Notes: generated by a model not told the origin, from the letters alone. A DNA stretch of 25,836 nt from Prolixibacteraceae bacterium (GCA_003457135.1 DMSQ01000027.1:113371-139206); one strand, 5' to 3'; positions 16,624-25,558 are shown, counted from the stretch's first letter. Translations and numbers: made by a program.

Positions 16624-16639
16624 ACCAGTCTGAACTGGT
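16624..16639. promoter_or_regulatory. Perfect palindrome upstream of the methyltransferase gene
   Basis: ACCAGT-CTGA-ACTGGT is a perfect inverted repeat with 6-base arms and a 4-base spacer, ending 31 bases before the ATG at 16671. It could be an operator or a small RNA hairpin in the leader. No regulator gene is next to it. Confidence 0.35.
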
Positions 16640-16670
16640 CAACTTTACTGATACTGATACATCCATTATA

Positions 16671-17459
16671 ATGGAAACTATAAGGCCAATATTACTTTCT
16701 TCATTTTATACAATCAGGATACTGTTCTTTCTGATTTTAATGGTTGTTTCCTGCTCATCGGCCAGGCAGGATCCGGAGAAAAAGGATAAAAAAAATTCAA
16801 ACAATATGAATACGGTACAAGATGAAGAAACGCCTCAGTGGAAAAAAGAGACGAAGAATATGGTGAAAAGCCAACTGATTTCACGAGGGATTGCTGATCA
16901 GAAGGTGCTCCGTGTGATGGAAAATACCCCGCGCCATTTGTTTATTCCGGAAAACTTAAGGAAGGTAGCTTACAGAGACGGGCCCTTGCCTATTGGCGAA
17001 GGACAAACCATTTCACAGCCTTATATCGTTGCCATTATGACCGAATTACTGAAACTGGAAGGTCATGAAAAAGTCCTTGAAATCGGCACCGGCTCTGGTT
17101 ACCAGGCGGCTGTGCTGTCTCCGCTGGTTGATACCTGTTACACGATTGAATTGGTACCCAGCCTGGCCAAAAGCGCCAGTGAATGTTTAAAGCAACTCGG
17201 CTACACCAATGTTATTGCCAAATGTGGCGACGGATACCAGGGCTGGCCTGAACATGCGCCATTCGACCGGATTATCATCACTGCTGCACCCGAAGAAATT
17301 CCAAAAACACTGGTTGAACAATTAAAGCCTGATGGGATCATGGTACTTCCTGTCGGGAGATTTTATCAGGAACTGATTGTAGTAACAAAGACCAGGAATG
17401 GGATAAACAGGGAAAGCATTATCCCTGTCCGCTTTGTTCCGATGGTGAGACCAGATTGA
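16671..17459 (+). CDS. pcm: Protein-L-isoaspartate O-methyltransferase with lipoprotein-type leader
   Basis: Residues 55-262 match the PCMT family: MVKSQLISRGI (64-74), the APRHLF-like TPRHLFIP block (86-93), GQTISQPYIVAIMTELL (111-127), the SAM-binding motif VLEIGTGSGYQAA (135-147), and APFDRIIITAAPEEIP. The enzyme methylates isoaspartyl residues in aged proteins so that they can revert. The first 45 residues are unusual: a hydrophobic stretch (15-26) leads to VVSC with Cys28, a good lipobox, then a Lys/Asn-rich linker. An in-frame ATG at 16806 (Met46) would give an ordinary cytosolic enzyme of 217 residues, so the start decides the location. The fully coding upstream part with a textbook leader favours the long form. 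The 3' end overlaps the activase gene tail to tail by 41 bases. Confidence 0.88.
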   Translation: METIRPILLSSFYTIRILFFLILMVVSCSSARQDPEKKDKKNSNNMNTVQDEETPQWKKETKNMVKSQLISRGIADQKVLRVMENTPRHLFIPENLRKVAYRDGPLPIGEGQTISQPYIVAIMTELLKLEGHEKVLEIGTGSGYQAAVLSPLVDTCYTIELVPSLAKSASECLKQLGYTNVIAKCGDGYQGWPEHAPFDRIIITAAPEEIPKTLVEQLKPDGIMVLPVGRFYQELIVVTKTRNGINRESIIPVRFVPMVRPD

Positions 17460-20400
17460 TTGCCGCTAATCCGTTGGGTTTCTTCTTCCTGAATTTCAGA
17501 TAGGGGATTATGTCTTCATTTTTGATTCCGGCAGTACCATCGTATTCAATGGTAACCACTGGAACGCCGGTCAATTCCTCTATTCTGGAGGTCATGGCTT
17601 CGGTCACCAGCGACGGACAGCAATACGAAGGATTGGTCTGAATAAACAAATCCAGATCGGGATACTGATTGATCAGCCTGTGTATTTTCAGGATATTTTC
17701 CACTGATTCTCCCCGATGCAGAATGTTTAGTCCAAACCGGTTGAGCCAGTCGTCGGTTTCTCCGGAAGTGGACGATTTTGAATATCCGTTGTACTTGTAA
17801 AAATATTTTTTGTATTGATCTTCTACCAATGGGATCAACGATTTCATAAATTTGATTTTCGCATAATTCATGTAGCGGCCTTCTTTAAAAAACCGTTCGG
17901 TATAAGGATTAACAACAATTTTTATGTACTCACTGTATGGGGTGGTAATCACTTCGCCCCCGTTATCTTCCACCATGCTGATCAGATTCTGGTTCATCAG
18001 ATCGTTGTCGCGCACGTACAAATCACCGAAGATGGCCACTTTCGGACGATTTGTGCGTTCAATATCAATAGACTCAAAACCTTGCATAATTTTTTCGAGA
18101 ACCGGTTCTTTCGGTTTACCCTGCCGGAAGGCATCATTCAGCATAGCCAACGCCTGGTCGGTCATTTCATTTGTCGTTCCTCTGACCTTTTCATACGGAC
18201 GAATGTTGCAGCCGATTTTACGCACAAAGCCGCCGAACATATAAGCCAGATAGGCATTGATAGCCGTGGGCAATGAAAAATCGTAGAAAACCACATCGCC
18301 CTGATAGACCGACGCCTGTTCCATTCCTTTACCATAGTTTTCGAGCAATTTTTTCATGAAATGCGGGAACATGCTGAGGTTGCACGAAAGAGTGGACTTC
18401 GTGATCCAAAGGGCGGTATCGGCCGGATTCAACTGGTTCGACTCCATATAGTCAATGGCATTCCTGACAATTATACTCAAGGGCAAACATTGGCCGGTAT
18501 TCATGCTCAGGCTACGCTTTATTGACTCATCGGTGCTGTTTGCTATATGGGCATCAATGCCGCTGTTTTGCAGTACGGCCTCCAGCAAAGGCGCAACATA
18601 CGGGTCCCACGAGGGCAACAGAAGCGTTTTGTTTTTCAGGTTCTTTGAGCCGGCGAATATGGAACCCGATAGTTGGTTATCCTCCGGTTCAATCTGTTGA
18701 ACGAGCTTACTGAAATTACTGAAATCAATGGCATGCGACCGGAGTGTTTGGGAAGCCTCGTTGACAAGCGTCCGGATGTAATCGGGCCAGGACTGATTTT
18801 CTCCTGAAGCCGCTTCCAGCATCTTTTCTTTCTCTCCGGTGATTCTTTTTTCAGGCGCAGACTCTTGTCTTTTGAGGTGATTCCTGAAGGCCCGGATGGC
18901 TGCTTCAATCCTCGTTTCATAACCAACTGCTGAATCATGTTCATCGAGTTGAAGGATCAGATAAGGTTTCCGGCAGGCATCAAATATCTCCTTGAAATAT
19001 TCGATCACGAACGAATCGGGCGTGCATTTGAAAGACGTGATGAGTACCGGGTAACAATTATCGGTTCGCGAAATAACATCAGCAGCATACAAAATTTTGG
19101 AGGCAAATTTCCATTTAATTGACTTAACCAGTTCATCGGCTATATTGATTTCAGCAGGTTTGAAGGGCAACATATCCATAAAGAATGTTTTGACCCCCAT
19201 TTTTTCGATGATGTCCGGAATTGAATTGTTCATTGATGGGGACAGCACCGTATAGGGACGCCCCAGCAACATCACATGGATTTCGCCGGGATCTTTTATT
19301 TCCTCCTGATAAAGCGACCTCCATTCTTCGCGTACCGACTGAACCTGTTTTTTTGCTTTTTCCCAGGCCAGGTTAATGTCAATAAACCCAATATCGTTGA
19401 TTCCGATGGATTTGAACATCCGGTAAATTTCGAGCCGGATAAAAAGTTCGCCATTTGAATATTTCAGCAAAGGAGTAAGAAGCTGATGACCTGAATTAAA
19501 ATTTTTCTGCACGGAGATGATTGAAGAAACAAACTGGGTGTAATAACAGTATTGCTTGTTCATCCTGGTTTCCTGAAATTCTTCGAGGTAAACCGGAAGG
19601 AAAATATAATCGGCCTTTTTGCTCAGATCATCCACATGCCCGTGCATGGCGGCGATTGGAGCACAAAACTCGGCGCTGCTCAGGTTTTTTCCGTCTTTTA
19701 CGGCAGTTTTATAATCTTCGCTGGTAACCGTACGGATGGAAAGAAAATCGAAAAATTTTCTCCAGAACAGAATTTCATCAAACAGGTGCAGTCCGGCCGG
19801 AATTCCAATAGTAGTGTGGGTTTTGGCTGAACTTGCCCTGAATTTGAACAACTCCTTTCGTTTGCTGATCAATTGAAAATGAAGGGATTTGTTCTTCACG
19901 TATTTATTGTCCTGATAATCCCTGCCGCATAAAAAGCCGTAGGCTTCTGTCTCCTGATCAATTTCAGCCACTTTGAGTTTGCAATGATTGGTGCACAATT
20001 CGCAGACTTCGCTCCTGACTGGTATCGCTTTTTTATACAGACCGAGTCCCCGAAATTTGGTGCTGGTGACCAGATTATCGTGTAATTCGAGCGCCACACC
20101 CAACGCTCCGCTTAAATGGCAGTACTTCGAAACCAGGATTGGTTTGTTCAGTTTCTGTTCAAAAGCAGCAACCAACGCTTTGTTTTTCGCGGTAGCTCCC
20201 TGGAAATAGATAGTATTCCCGATGTAGCCGGTCACTGCCACTTTGGTGAGGTAATTCTCGCGTGTGGAATGCAAAACAGCAGCCAGTATTTCGTCGGTCG
20301 AATAGCCGGCCATCAGGTAATGGTTCAGGTCGCGTTCCATAAAAACTGTGCACCGGTCGCTTGCCATCGGTGACTGAACATGTTGGACCCTTCCTGAATA

Positions 20401-21834
20401 TTCATCCAGGCTACATCCCAGTCTTTTGGCCTGTTCTTCAATAAAACTTCCGGTACCTGCCGCACAAACATTATTCATCACCGAAAAAGTAACCATTCCG
20501 TTCCGCATCACGGTAAACTTGGAGTCCTGCCCGCCAATCTCGATAATGGTATCCGTTTCCGGATTCAGTTCCCAGGCGGCCCGGGCGTGAGCAGTTATTT
20601 CATCCGGGATGAGGTCTGCTCCAATAATTTTCCCAATAAATTTCCTGCCCGAACCGGTAGTGCCAGCTCCTGAAACACTTAAACGGATCTGCCGTTTTTC
20701 CGCAAAATCAAGAATGGCTTCAAAAATAACCTGTACAGCTTGCAGCGGCTGACCCGATGTGGACGTATAAAATCCGGCCAGAACTTCCTTTTTTTGATCG
20801 AGTATAACTGCTTTAGTACTCGTCGAGCCAATATCAATGCCCAGAAAAACCTGTATCCGGCTTTTCTTTTTCAGGAAGGCATAAACATCAACCTCAATCA
20901 CTTTCATCGCCGGAAAATAAACGGATTTGAAATGATACTGTTCGTGCGATTCGAAATCGGGATAGTCTGATAATTTCAGTTGCAACGGAGGATAATAATA
21001 TTTTTTTTCCTTTTGTTCTGAAATTACGATATCACCAATGTTTTGGAGGACGCTTCCAGCAAGGGTTTCATCATCCTTGCTATTTATGGCCGCGCCTATT
21101 GCTCCATAAACAGGTGCATACGCGTCAACGGTAATTTTCTGATGGATTAAACGTCCGATATGGCCGATAACTGCTTTATTTAAAGCGACTCCGCCAGCCG
21201 CGACAACATTCGGCGCAGCATTGTTCTGAAAGACGGTATCAACAATATTTTTTGCCAGGCCAAAAGATAATCCGTCACAGATTTCACCGAGTGAATACCC
21301 TTCCTGCTGGGCATGAATCAGATCAGTCTTGGCAAAGACAGCGCATCGCGAAGCTATTTTCGGGAATGTTCCTTTGTTCTCATAAGCCAGCCTGCTAAAT
21401 TCCTGAATACCTGACAGGTTCAGCCGTTCGGCCTGCTGATCGAGAAAATTACCTGTTCCGGCGGCACACGAAGTATTGGATTTAAAATTCAGGTATTCAC
21501 CGTTCTGATCGAAAGTCACGAGGCCGAATTTCTCAGCGCCAATGATTAACAGTGACTGAACCCTGGGATGAAAATATTTGGCCGCTGTGATGTACGCAAT
21601 CCTTGAGTCAACCGATTTGGCGAACCTGAAGATAGAAGGCGACGAAGCCGTATATCCGATCGAATTGAGTTTTTTGATTTCGATGCCACAAAGTAAATGC
21701 TGTAAACTTTCGGCGATAAGACCCTTGTGAAAAGTATAGGAGTTGCTAATAATCCGGTTATCTTCATCAATCATTGCAATGCCAATTGCAACAGAACCAA
21801 TATCTACACCCAGATAATTCTTTTTAATTACCAT
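17419..21834 (-). CDS. Large acyl-CoA dehydratase activase-related protein (BcrAD/BadFG + DUF2229 + HgdB-like)
   Basis: The 1471-residue protein joins several parts. Two ASKHA ATPase domains of the 2-hydroxyacyl-CoA dehydratase activator type lie at about residues 5-255 and 329-585. Each has the paired cysteines that ligate the dimer-bridging [4Fe-4S] cluster: SCAAGTGNF Cys123 and SRCAVF Cys164, then VCAAGTGSF Cys457 and DRCTVF Cys495. The second half has intact ATP motifs (DIGSTSTK, GTTGSGR, IEIGGQDSK); the first lacks the last two. A CxxCx3C motif (611, 614, 618) with Cys636 follows, then a DUF2229 region (about 675-900) and an HgdB-like C-terminal region (about 1080-1440) with NTGQCLP and YCCPSL (Cys1405, Cys1406). 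Family activators use ATP to push low-potential electrons into dehydratases or double-cubane-cluster proteins. The substrate here is unknown; orphan proteins of this size are found in anaerobes. It stands alone, read away from the kinase gene. Confidence 0.85.
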   Translation of the reverse strand: MVIKKNYLGVDIGSVAIGIAMIDEDNRIISNSYTFHKGLIAESLQHLLCGIEIKKLNSIGYTASSPSIFRFAKSVDSRIAYITAAKYFHPRVQSLLIIGAEKFGLVTFDQNGEYLNFKSNTSCAAGTGNFLDQQAERLNLSGIQEFSRLAYENKGTFPKIASRCAVFAKTDLIHAQQEGYSLGEICDGLSFGLAKNIVDTVFQNNAAPNVVAAGGVALNKAVIGHIGRLIHQKITVDAYAPVYGAIGAAINSKDDETLAGSVLQNIGDIVISEQKEKKYYYPPLQLKLSDYPDFESHEQYHFKSVYFPAMKVIEVDVYAFLKKKSRIQVFLGIDIGSTSTKAVILDQKKEVLAGFYTSTSGQPLQAVQVIFEAILDFAEKRQIRLSVSGAGTTGSGRKFIGKIIGADLIPDEITAHARAAWELNPETDTIIEIGGQDSKFTVMRNGMVTFSVMNNVCAAGTGSFIEEQAKRLGCSLDEYSGRVQHVQSPMASDRCTVFMERDLNHYLMAGYSTDEILAAVLHSTRENYLTKVAVTGYIGNTIYFQGATAKNKALVAAFEQKLNKPILVSKYCHLSGALGVALELHDNLVTSTKFRGLGLYKKAIPVRSEVCELCTNHCKLKVAEIDQETEAYGFLCGRDYQDNKYVKNKSLHFQLISKRKELFKFRASSAKTHTTIGIPAGLHLFDEILFWRKFFDFLSIRTVTSEDYKTAVKDGKNLSSAEFCAPIAAMHGHVDDLSKKADYIFLPVYLEEFQETRMNKQYCYYTQFVSSIISVQKNFNSGHQLLTPLLKYSNGELFIRLEIYRMFKSIGINDIGFIDINLAWEKAKKQVQSVREEWRSLYQEEIKDPGEIHVMLLGRPYTVLSPSMNNSIPDIIEKMGVKTFFMDMLPFKPAEINIADELVKSIKWKFASKILYAADVISRTDNCYPVLITSFKCTPDSFVIEYFKEIFDACRKPYLILQLDEHDSAVGYETRIEAAIRAFRNHLKRQESAPEKRITGEKEKMLEAASGENQSWPDYIRTLVNEASQTLRSHAIDFSNFSKLVQQIEPEDNQLSGSIFAGSKNLKNKTLLLPSWDPYVAPLLEAVLQNSGIDAHIANSTDESIKRSLSMNTGQCLPLSIIVRNAIDYMESNQLNPADTALWITKSTLSCNLSMFPHFMKKLLENYGKGMEQASVYQGDVVFYDFSLPTAINAYLAYMFGGFVRKIGCNIRPYEKVRGTTNEMTDQALAMLNDAFRQGKPKEPVLEKIMQGFESIDIERTNRPKVAIFGDLYVRDNDLMNQNLISMVEDNGGEVITTPYSEYIKIVVNPYTERFFKEGRYMNYAKIKFMKSLIPLVEDQYKKYFYKYNGYSKSSTSGETDDWLNRFGLNILHRGESVENILKIHRLINQYPDLDLFIQTNPSYCCPSLVTEAMTSRIEELTGVPVVTIEYDGTAGIKNEDIIPYLKFRKKKPNGLAAINLVSPSEQSGQG

Positions 21835-21904
21835 CTAACTTCTTATTAAGAATGGTTAAACGACAATAAGGCAATTCTTCAGTGGAAATGAACTAATTCT
21901 AAAT

Positions 21905-21912
21905 CAAAGCTA
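21905..21912 (-). promoter_or_regulatory. Putative -7 box for the activase gene
   Basis: The minus strand reads TAGCTTTG, matching TAnnTTTG, 70 bases upstream of the ATG at 21834, in the 146-base divergent gap. No clear -33 box was found. Confidence 0.35.
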
Positions 21913-21952
21913 AAGTATATAATTGGATTTAAAATCGAATTATTGAAAAATA

Positions 21953-21960
21953 TATCTTTG
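21953..21960 (+). promoter_or_regulatory. Putative -7 box for the cytidylate kinase-like gene
   Basis: TATCTTTG matches TAnnTTTG, 20 bases before the ATG at 21981, with TTTA at 21928-21931 at a suitable distance (21 bases) for a weak -33 element. The leader would be only about 14 bases. Confidence 0.45.
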
Positions 21961-21980
21961 CATGAAAATCGAATAGAAAA

Positions 21981-22568
21981 ATGACCAAACTTGATATCAC
22001 CATAACCGGCGACCTGGGAAGTGGTAAAAGCAGTATTGCAAAGGCCTTGTGCAAAATGCTGAATTTCAAATATTTTTCAACGGGTAGCATTCAACGGCAA
22101 ATTGGAAAAGAAAATGGGATGAACACCCTGGAGTTAAATTACTTCGCGGAAGACAATACGGATATTGACAAATATATTGACGACCAGGTAATTAAATTAA
22201 ACGACGAACCCGATTCTTTTATTCTCGATTCAAGAATGGCCTGGCATTTCATTCGTAGGTCTTTCAAAATCTACCTGACCGTAGATCCTCTTGTAGCAGC
22301 CCAAAGGGTAATTGCCGACAATCAGCGGGAATGCGAACCTGTGATTGAGGATGCTTACGAGAAATCTTTAAACCTTCTGGAACGGAGGGCTGCCGAGAAC
22401 AAACGGTTTTTGGCGGTTTATGGCGTTGATTGCGGTGATTTGACCAATTATGATTTGGTCATTGACACTACTTTTTCGAGTGTTGAAGAAGTTTCAGAAT
22501 TGATCGTCGAGCGTTATACCGATTTTTTAAATATACAAAATTCCTTTATCTCCTTTCCCGATTACTAA
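21981..22568 (+). CDS. Cytidylate kinase-like P-loop kinase
   Basis: A 195-residue protein starting MTKLDITITGDLGSGKSS, with the nucleoside monophosphate kinase P-loop at residues 10-18 and STGSIQRQIGKENGM (about 34-48) matching the substrate-binding block of CMP kinases (FSTGxxxR). FILDSRMAWHFI (about 80-91) and IYLTVDPLVAAQRVI follow the family pattern, and RR-AENKRFLAVYGVD (about 134-148) resembles the lid/adenine region. It is closest to the short, archaeal-style cytidylate kinase-like family, not to the long bacterial Cmk. The usual reaction would be phosphorylation of CMP or dCMP with ATP in the cytosol. It may be a second, non-essential kinase with another substrate. The 3' end overlaps the P-type ATPase gene tail to tail by 23 bases. 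Confidence 0.82.
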   Translation: MTKLDITITGDLGSGKSSIAKALCKMLNFKYFSTGSIQRQIGKENGMNTLELNYFAEDNTDIDKYIDDQVIKLNDEPDSFILDSRMAWHFIRRSFKIYLTVDPLVAAQRVIADNQRECEPVIEDAYEKSLNLLERRAAENKRFLAVYGVDCGDLTNYDLVIDTTFSSVEEVSELIVERYTDFLNIQNSFISFPDY

Positions 22569-25098
22569 ACACCTTATACAACTCGAACCAAACAATACTT
22601 GAAAAGCCCGCTGCAACGCAAATCAGCGCTTCATTCAGGCTGATTTTTTCGAACTGAAACAAGTTCAACAGAAAAGGCACATTCAGGATCAGGATCAGAA
22701 AAAAAGCAGCTCCGCCAACCACATATTTGACGGTTTTGTTTGGTGTAGCTATGATCTTGAAAATATTTCGCGTCCACGAACGGTTCGAAAGAATGATGGC
22801 GATGTTGGCTGCAATAAGTGTTGTAAAGGCCAGTGCCCGTACTTCCTGTTCAGAGTAATGCATTCTCAGGCCGAAGAAATATACAGCGAAAACGATGACC
22901 AGAATTCCGATTCCCTGCGAGCAACTTAGCCAAATCTTTTTAGCCCCGAAAAAAGGTTCGTTAATTGCTTTTGGCGGACGGTTCATGACGTTTTGTTCTT
23001 CCTTTTCGGCTTCAAAAATAATGGAACAAGCCGGGTCTATAATCAATTCCAGAAAAACAATGTGAACAGGCCACAGCAGCAAAGGCCAGTCGGCAACAAA
23101 CACCGGGATCAGCGATAATCCTGCAATTGGAACATGGATAGCGAAAATATATCCCAATGCCTTTTGCAGATTATCAAATATCCGGCGGCCCATTTTTACA
23201 GCGCCTACAATCGAGGCAAAATTATCGTCCATAAGCACCAACGACGAAGCTTCACGGGCCACATCAGTTCCTTTGTCGCCCATAGCAATGCCAATATTAG
23301 CGGACTTCAGGGCGGGTGCGTCATTTACGCCGTCACCGGTCATGGCTACAATTTCACCGTTTCGTTTCAAGGCGTTTACTATTTTCAGTTTTTGTTCAGG
23401 AACAATCCTGGCAAATACATTCACTTCCTTAATCCGTTCAGCCAGTTTATCTTCGGTCATTTCCTGAAGTTCAGGCCCACTAATCGAAACCTGAGGGTTT
23501 TTTAGTCCGATTTCGCGGGCAATGTTCATGGCCGTTACCGGATAATCGCCGGTAATCATGATGACCCGGATTCCGGCCTGGTAACATTCGCGCACCGCTT
23601 CAGGAACAGTTTCCCGAATCGGGTCCGATAAGGCGATCAAACCAATAAATTCGAACTCGAAGTCGTGTTGAATTTCAGGCAGATTTTCGGTTCCAATCAA
23701 CGATTTGGCTACACCCAGAACCCGCAATCCGGCAGAGGCCATTTCTGCAACTGCTGCTGAATATTTTTTCATATCCGCTTCAGGAAGATGGCATAATTCG
23801 AATATAGCTTCGGGAGCTCCTTTAGTCGCTATGGTTTGCCGGTGTTTTTCGTGGTTGGAAAAAACCCGCGACATGGCCAGCAAATCCTTCGACAGCGGAT
23901 ATTCCTTCACCATCAGCCAGTCGGTATGTAAATGACCGGTATCTCTCAGGTACACCTCACCCATCTTTATTATGGCGCGTTCCATCGGATCAAACGGATT
24001 AGTCTGGCTGGATAGAATACCATATTCGATGATTTCATGAAATTCTTCCGGAAAATGTGTTTGGTGATCAACTTTAAAAAAAACCGAACCATTAAATAAA
24101 CGAGCCACCGCCATCTTGTTCTGGGTGAGCGTTCCGGTTTTATCGGTACACAAGACTGTTGCCGAACCCAGTGTTTCAACCGCTGAAGGTTTTCGGGTCA
24201 GCACATTTTTTTTCGACATCCGCCAGGCGCCCAGAGCCATAAAAACCGTAAGCACTACCGGAAATTCTTCGGGCAACATAGCCATTGCCAGGGTAATTCC
24301 AGCTAAAAATCCTTTTAACAGATCGCCACGATTAAGGGTAAATACCACAATAACAAGCACACATAGCGAAATGCCAATGATGGCCAGCCGTTTAACCATG
24401 ATCTGCATCTCTGTTTTCAGCTTGGTCGGTTCTTCTACCACCGATTCAAGCGCTTTCCCGATTTTCCCGATTTCGGTACTCTGGCCAATTGAAGTTACCT
24501 GTACAATCCCATTTCCCTGAACGATCATCGAACCTGAATACACGAAAGGCAAATCGTCGCCACCTGGCAGGGTATTTTTATCCACGCCATTCCATTCCGA
24601 TTTACGCACCGGAACAGATTCTCCAGTCAGGAGCGATTCGTCAGCCATCAGATTAACGGAATAAAGAACAGTTGCATCAGCCGGAACACGGTCGCCCTCC
24701 TGTAAAATAATCAGGTCATGAGTAACCACATCGCGGCCTGCAATCCGTTTTTCTAATCCTTCGCGTATCACCAAAGCACGCGGACTTGCCATATCCTTTA
24801 AGGCATCGAGAGCCTTTTCGGTCTTTTTCTCCTGATAAAATTCGATGCCCATAATCACGAATACAAAGCCAAGAAGCATCAATCCTTCCTGAACATCGCC
24901 CAAAATCAGATAAAGCGATCCGCAGACCACTAAAAGCAGAAACATGGGTTCTTTCACTACACCCCAGGCTAATGTCAAAAAATTCTTTGGTTTCGACGAT
25001 GGTAATTCGTTTAAGCCTTCTTTCTGTTGTTTCTCTTTTACTGTTTCTTCACTTAATCCACGGAATTTCTCCGATTTTAAATCGATGTTCATGATCAT
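22546..25098 (-). CDS. Cation-translocating P-type ATPase (P2-like, ion uncertain)
   Basis: An 850-residue pump with the full P-type plan: N-terminal cation-ATPase domain (GLSEETVKEKQQKEGLNELP, 14-33), M1-M2 (about 52-90), actuator domain with LLTGES (156-161), M3-M4 (about 238-290), phosphorylation site CTDKTGTLT with Asp319, KGAPE in the nucleotide domain, the hinge motif GDGVNDAP, and six C-terminal membrane helices. The ion-binding M4 motif is PEEFPVVLT (276-284), not the PEGLP of calcium pumps. M6 reads FLELIIDP, with Glu and Asp where SERCA has Asn796 and Asp800. M5 lacks the SERCA Asn/Glu pair. It is therefore a P2-like ATPase of unassigned ion (Ca, Mn or another divalent cation are candidates). 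It is 33 bases downstream of marR on the same strand, with an operator-like site just before its start. Confidence 0.9.
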   Translation of the reverse strand: MIMNIDLKSEKFRGLSEETVKEKQQKEGLNELPSSKPKNFLTLAWGVVKEPMFLLLVVCGSLYLILGDVQEGLMLLGFVFVIMGIEFYQEKKTEKALDALKDMASPRALVIREGLEKRIAGRDVVTHDLIILQEGDRVPADATVLYSVNLMADESLLTGESVPVRKSEWNGVDKNTLPGGDDLPFVYSGSMIVQGNGIVQVTSIGQSTEIGKIGKALESVVEEPTKLKTEMQIMVKRLAIIGISLCVLVIVVFTLNRGDLLKGFLAGITLAMAMLPEEFPVVLTVFMALGAWRMSKKNVLTRKPSAVETLGSATVLCTDKTGTLTQNKMAVARLFNGSVFFKVDHQTHFPEEFHEIIEYGILSSQTNPFDPMERAIIKMGEVYLRDTGHLHTDWLMVKEYPLSKDLLAMSRVFSNHEKHRQTIATKGAPEAIFELCHLPEADMKKYSAAVAEMASAGLRVLGVAKSLIGTENLPEIQHDFEFEFIGLIALSDPIRETVPEAVRECYQAGIRVIMITGDYPVTAMNIAREIGLKNPQVSISGPELQEMTEDKLAERIKEVNVFARIVPEQKLKIVNALKRNGEIVAMTGDGVNDAPALKSANIGIAMGDKGTDVAREASSLVLMDDNFASIVGAVKMGRRIFDNLQKALGYIFAIHVPIAGLSLIPVFVADWPLLLWPVHIVFLELIIDPACSIIFEAEKEEQNVMNRPPKAINEPFFGAKKIWLSCSQGIGILVIVFAVYFFGLRMHYSEQEVRALAFTTLIAANIAIILSNRSWTRNIFKIIATPNKTVKYVVGGAAFFLILILNVPFLLNLFQFEKISLNEALICVAAGFSSIVWFELYKVFSNRERR

Positions 25099-25102
25099 TT
25101 AA

Positions 25103-25116
25103 TTAGAATATTCTCA
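25103..25116. promoter_or_regulatory. Operator-like site before the P-type ATPase gene
   Basis: TTAGAATATTCTCA contains the perfect palindrome AGAATATTCT and, with one more base on each side, matches 13 of 16 positions of the palindrome upstream of marR. It lies 4-18 bases before the ATPase ATG, where binding could block translation-linked transcription or mark an internal promoter. Confidence 0.45.
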
Positions 25117-25131
25117 CCAAAAACACATCAT

Positions 25132-25548
25132 TTATGATTTGCTGAAAACTTTTTCGAACAACATTTCCAACAGACCGACTTCTGTCTTGTCCAACTTTCC
25201 GGCAATCCGATCAGCCATTTGCTTGTGTGCAAAATCGTGCATGTGATTAATTACCTTTCCTTTAACGGTGAGATGTAAATGAGCGCTCCGGCGGTCCTCG
25301 TCCGATTTCACCCGGTAAATGAAATCTTTTTCAATCAACTTGTCAATAGCCACTTTAACAGTTGGTTTAGTCAGTTTCATTTCAGCAGCCAACTCGGTCA
25401 TGTTTGGATTGTGAAGGTTATTGATGGTTTCCAGATAATTCATCTGGGTGAGTGTCAACTCATTGAAGTTAAACTGTTCTTTGGCTGATTCTTCCATCCG
25501 CCCTATTTCGAGCGAAAGTTTTGCGATGATTTCAACTAGTTTTTCCAT
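25132..25548 (-). CDS. MarR-family transcriptional regulator
   Basis: A 138-residue protein with the MarR layout. A helical dimerisation N-terminus (1-30) is followed by a winged helix-turn-helix at about 33-98: LTQMNYLETINNL, then TELAAEMKLTKPTVKVAIDKLIEKDFI as helices 3-4, and the wing DEDRRSAHLHLT at 83-94 with the usual DxRR motif. A C-terminal dimerisation helix closes the fold. MarR proteins are ligand-responsive dimers that usually repress their own operon. It is the first gene of a marR-ATPase pair, and palindromes flank both genes, so self-regulation and control of the ATPase are likely. The effector is unknown; a metal or another stress signal would suit the context. Confidence 0.92.
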   Translation of the reverse strand: MEKLVEIIAKLSLEIGRMEESAKEQFNFNELTLTQMNYLETINNLHNPNMTELAAEMKLTKPTVKVAIDKLIEKDFIYRVKSDEDRRSAHLHLTVKGKVINHMHDFAHKQMADRIAGKLDKTEVGLLEMLFEKVFSKS

Positions 25549-25558
25549 GAAGTAAATA

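Noticed and set aside
17815..18276. 153-codon plus-strand frame within the activase gene
   Set aside because: Antisense shadow with Phe/His-rich composition and no family resemblance.
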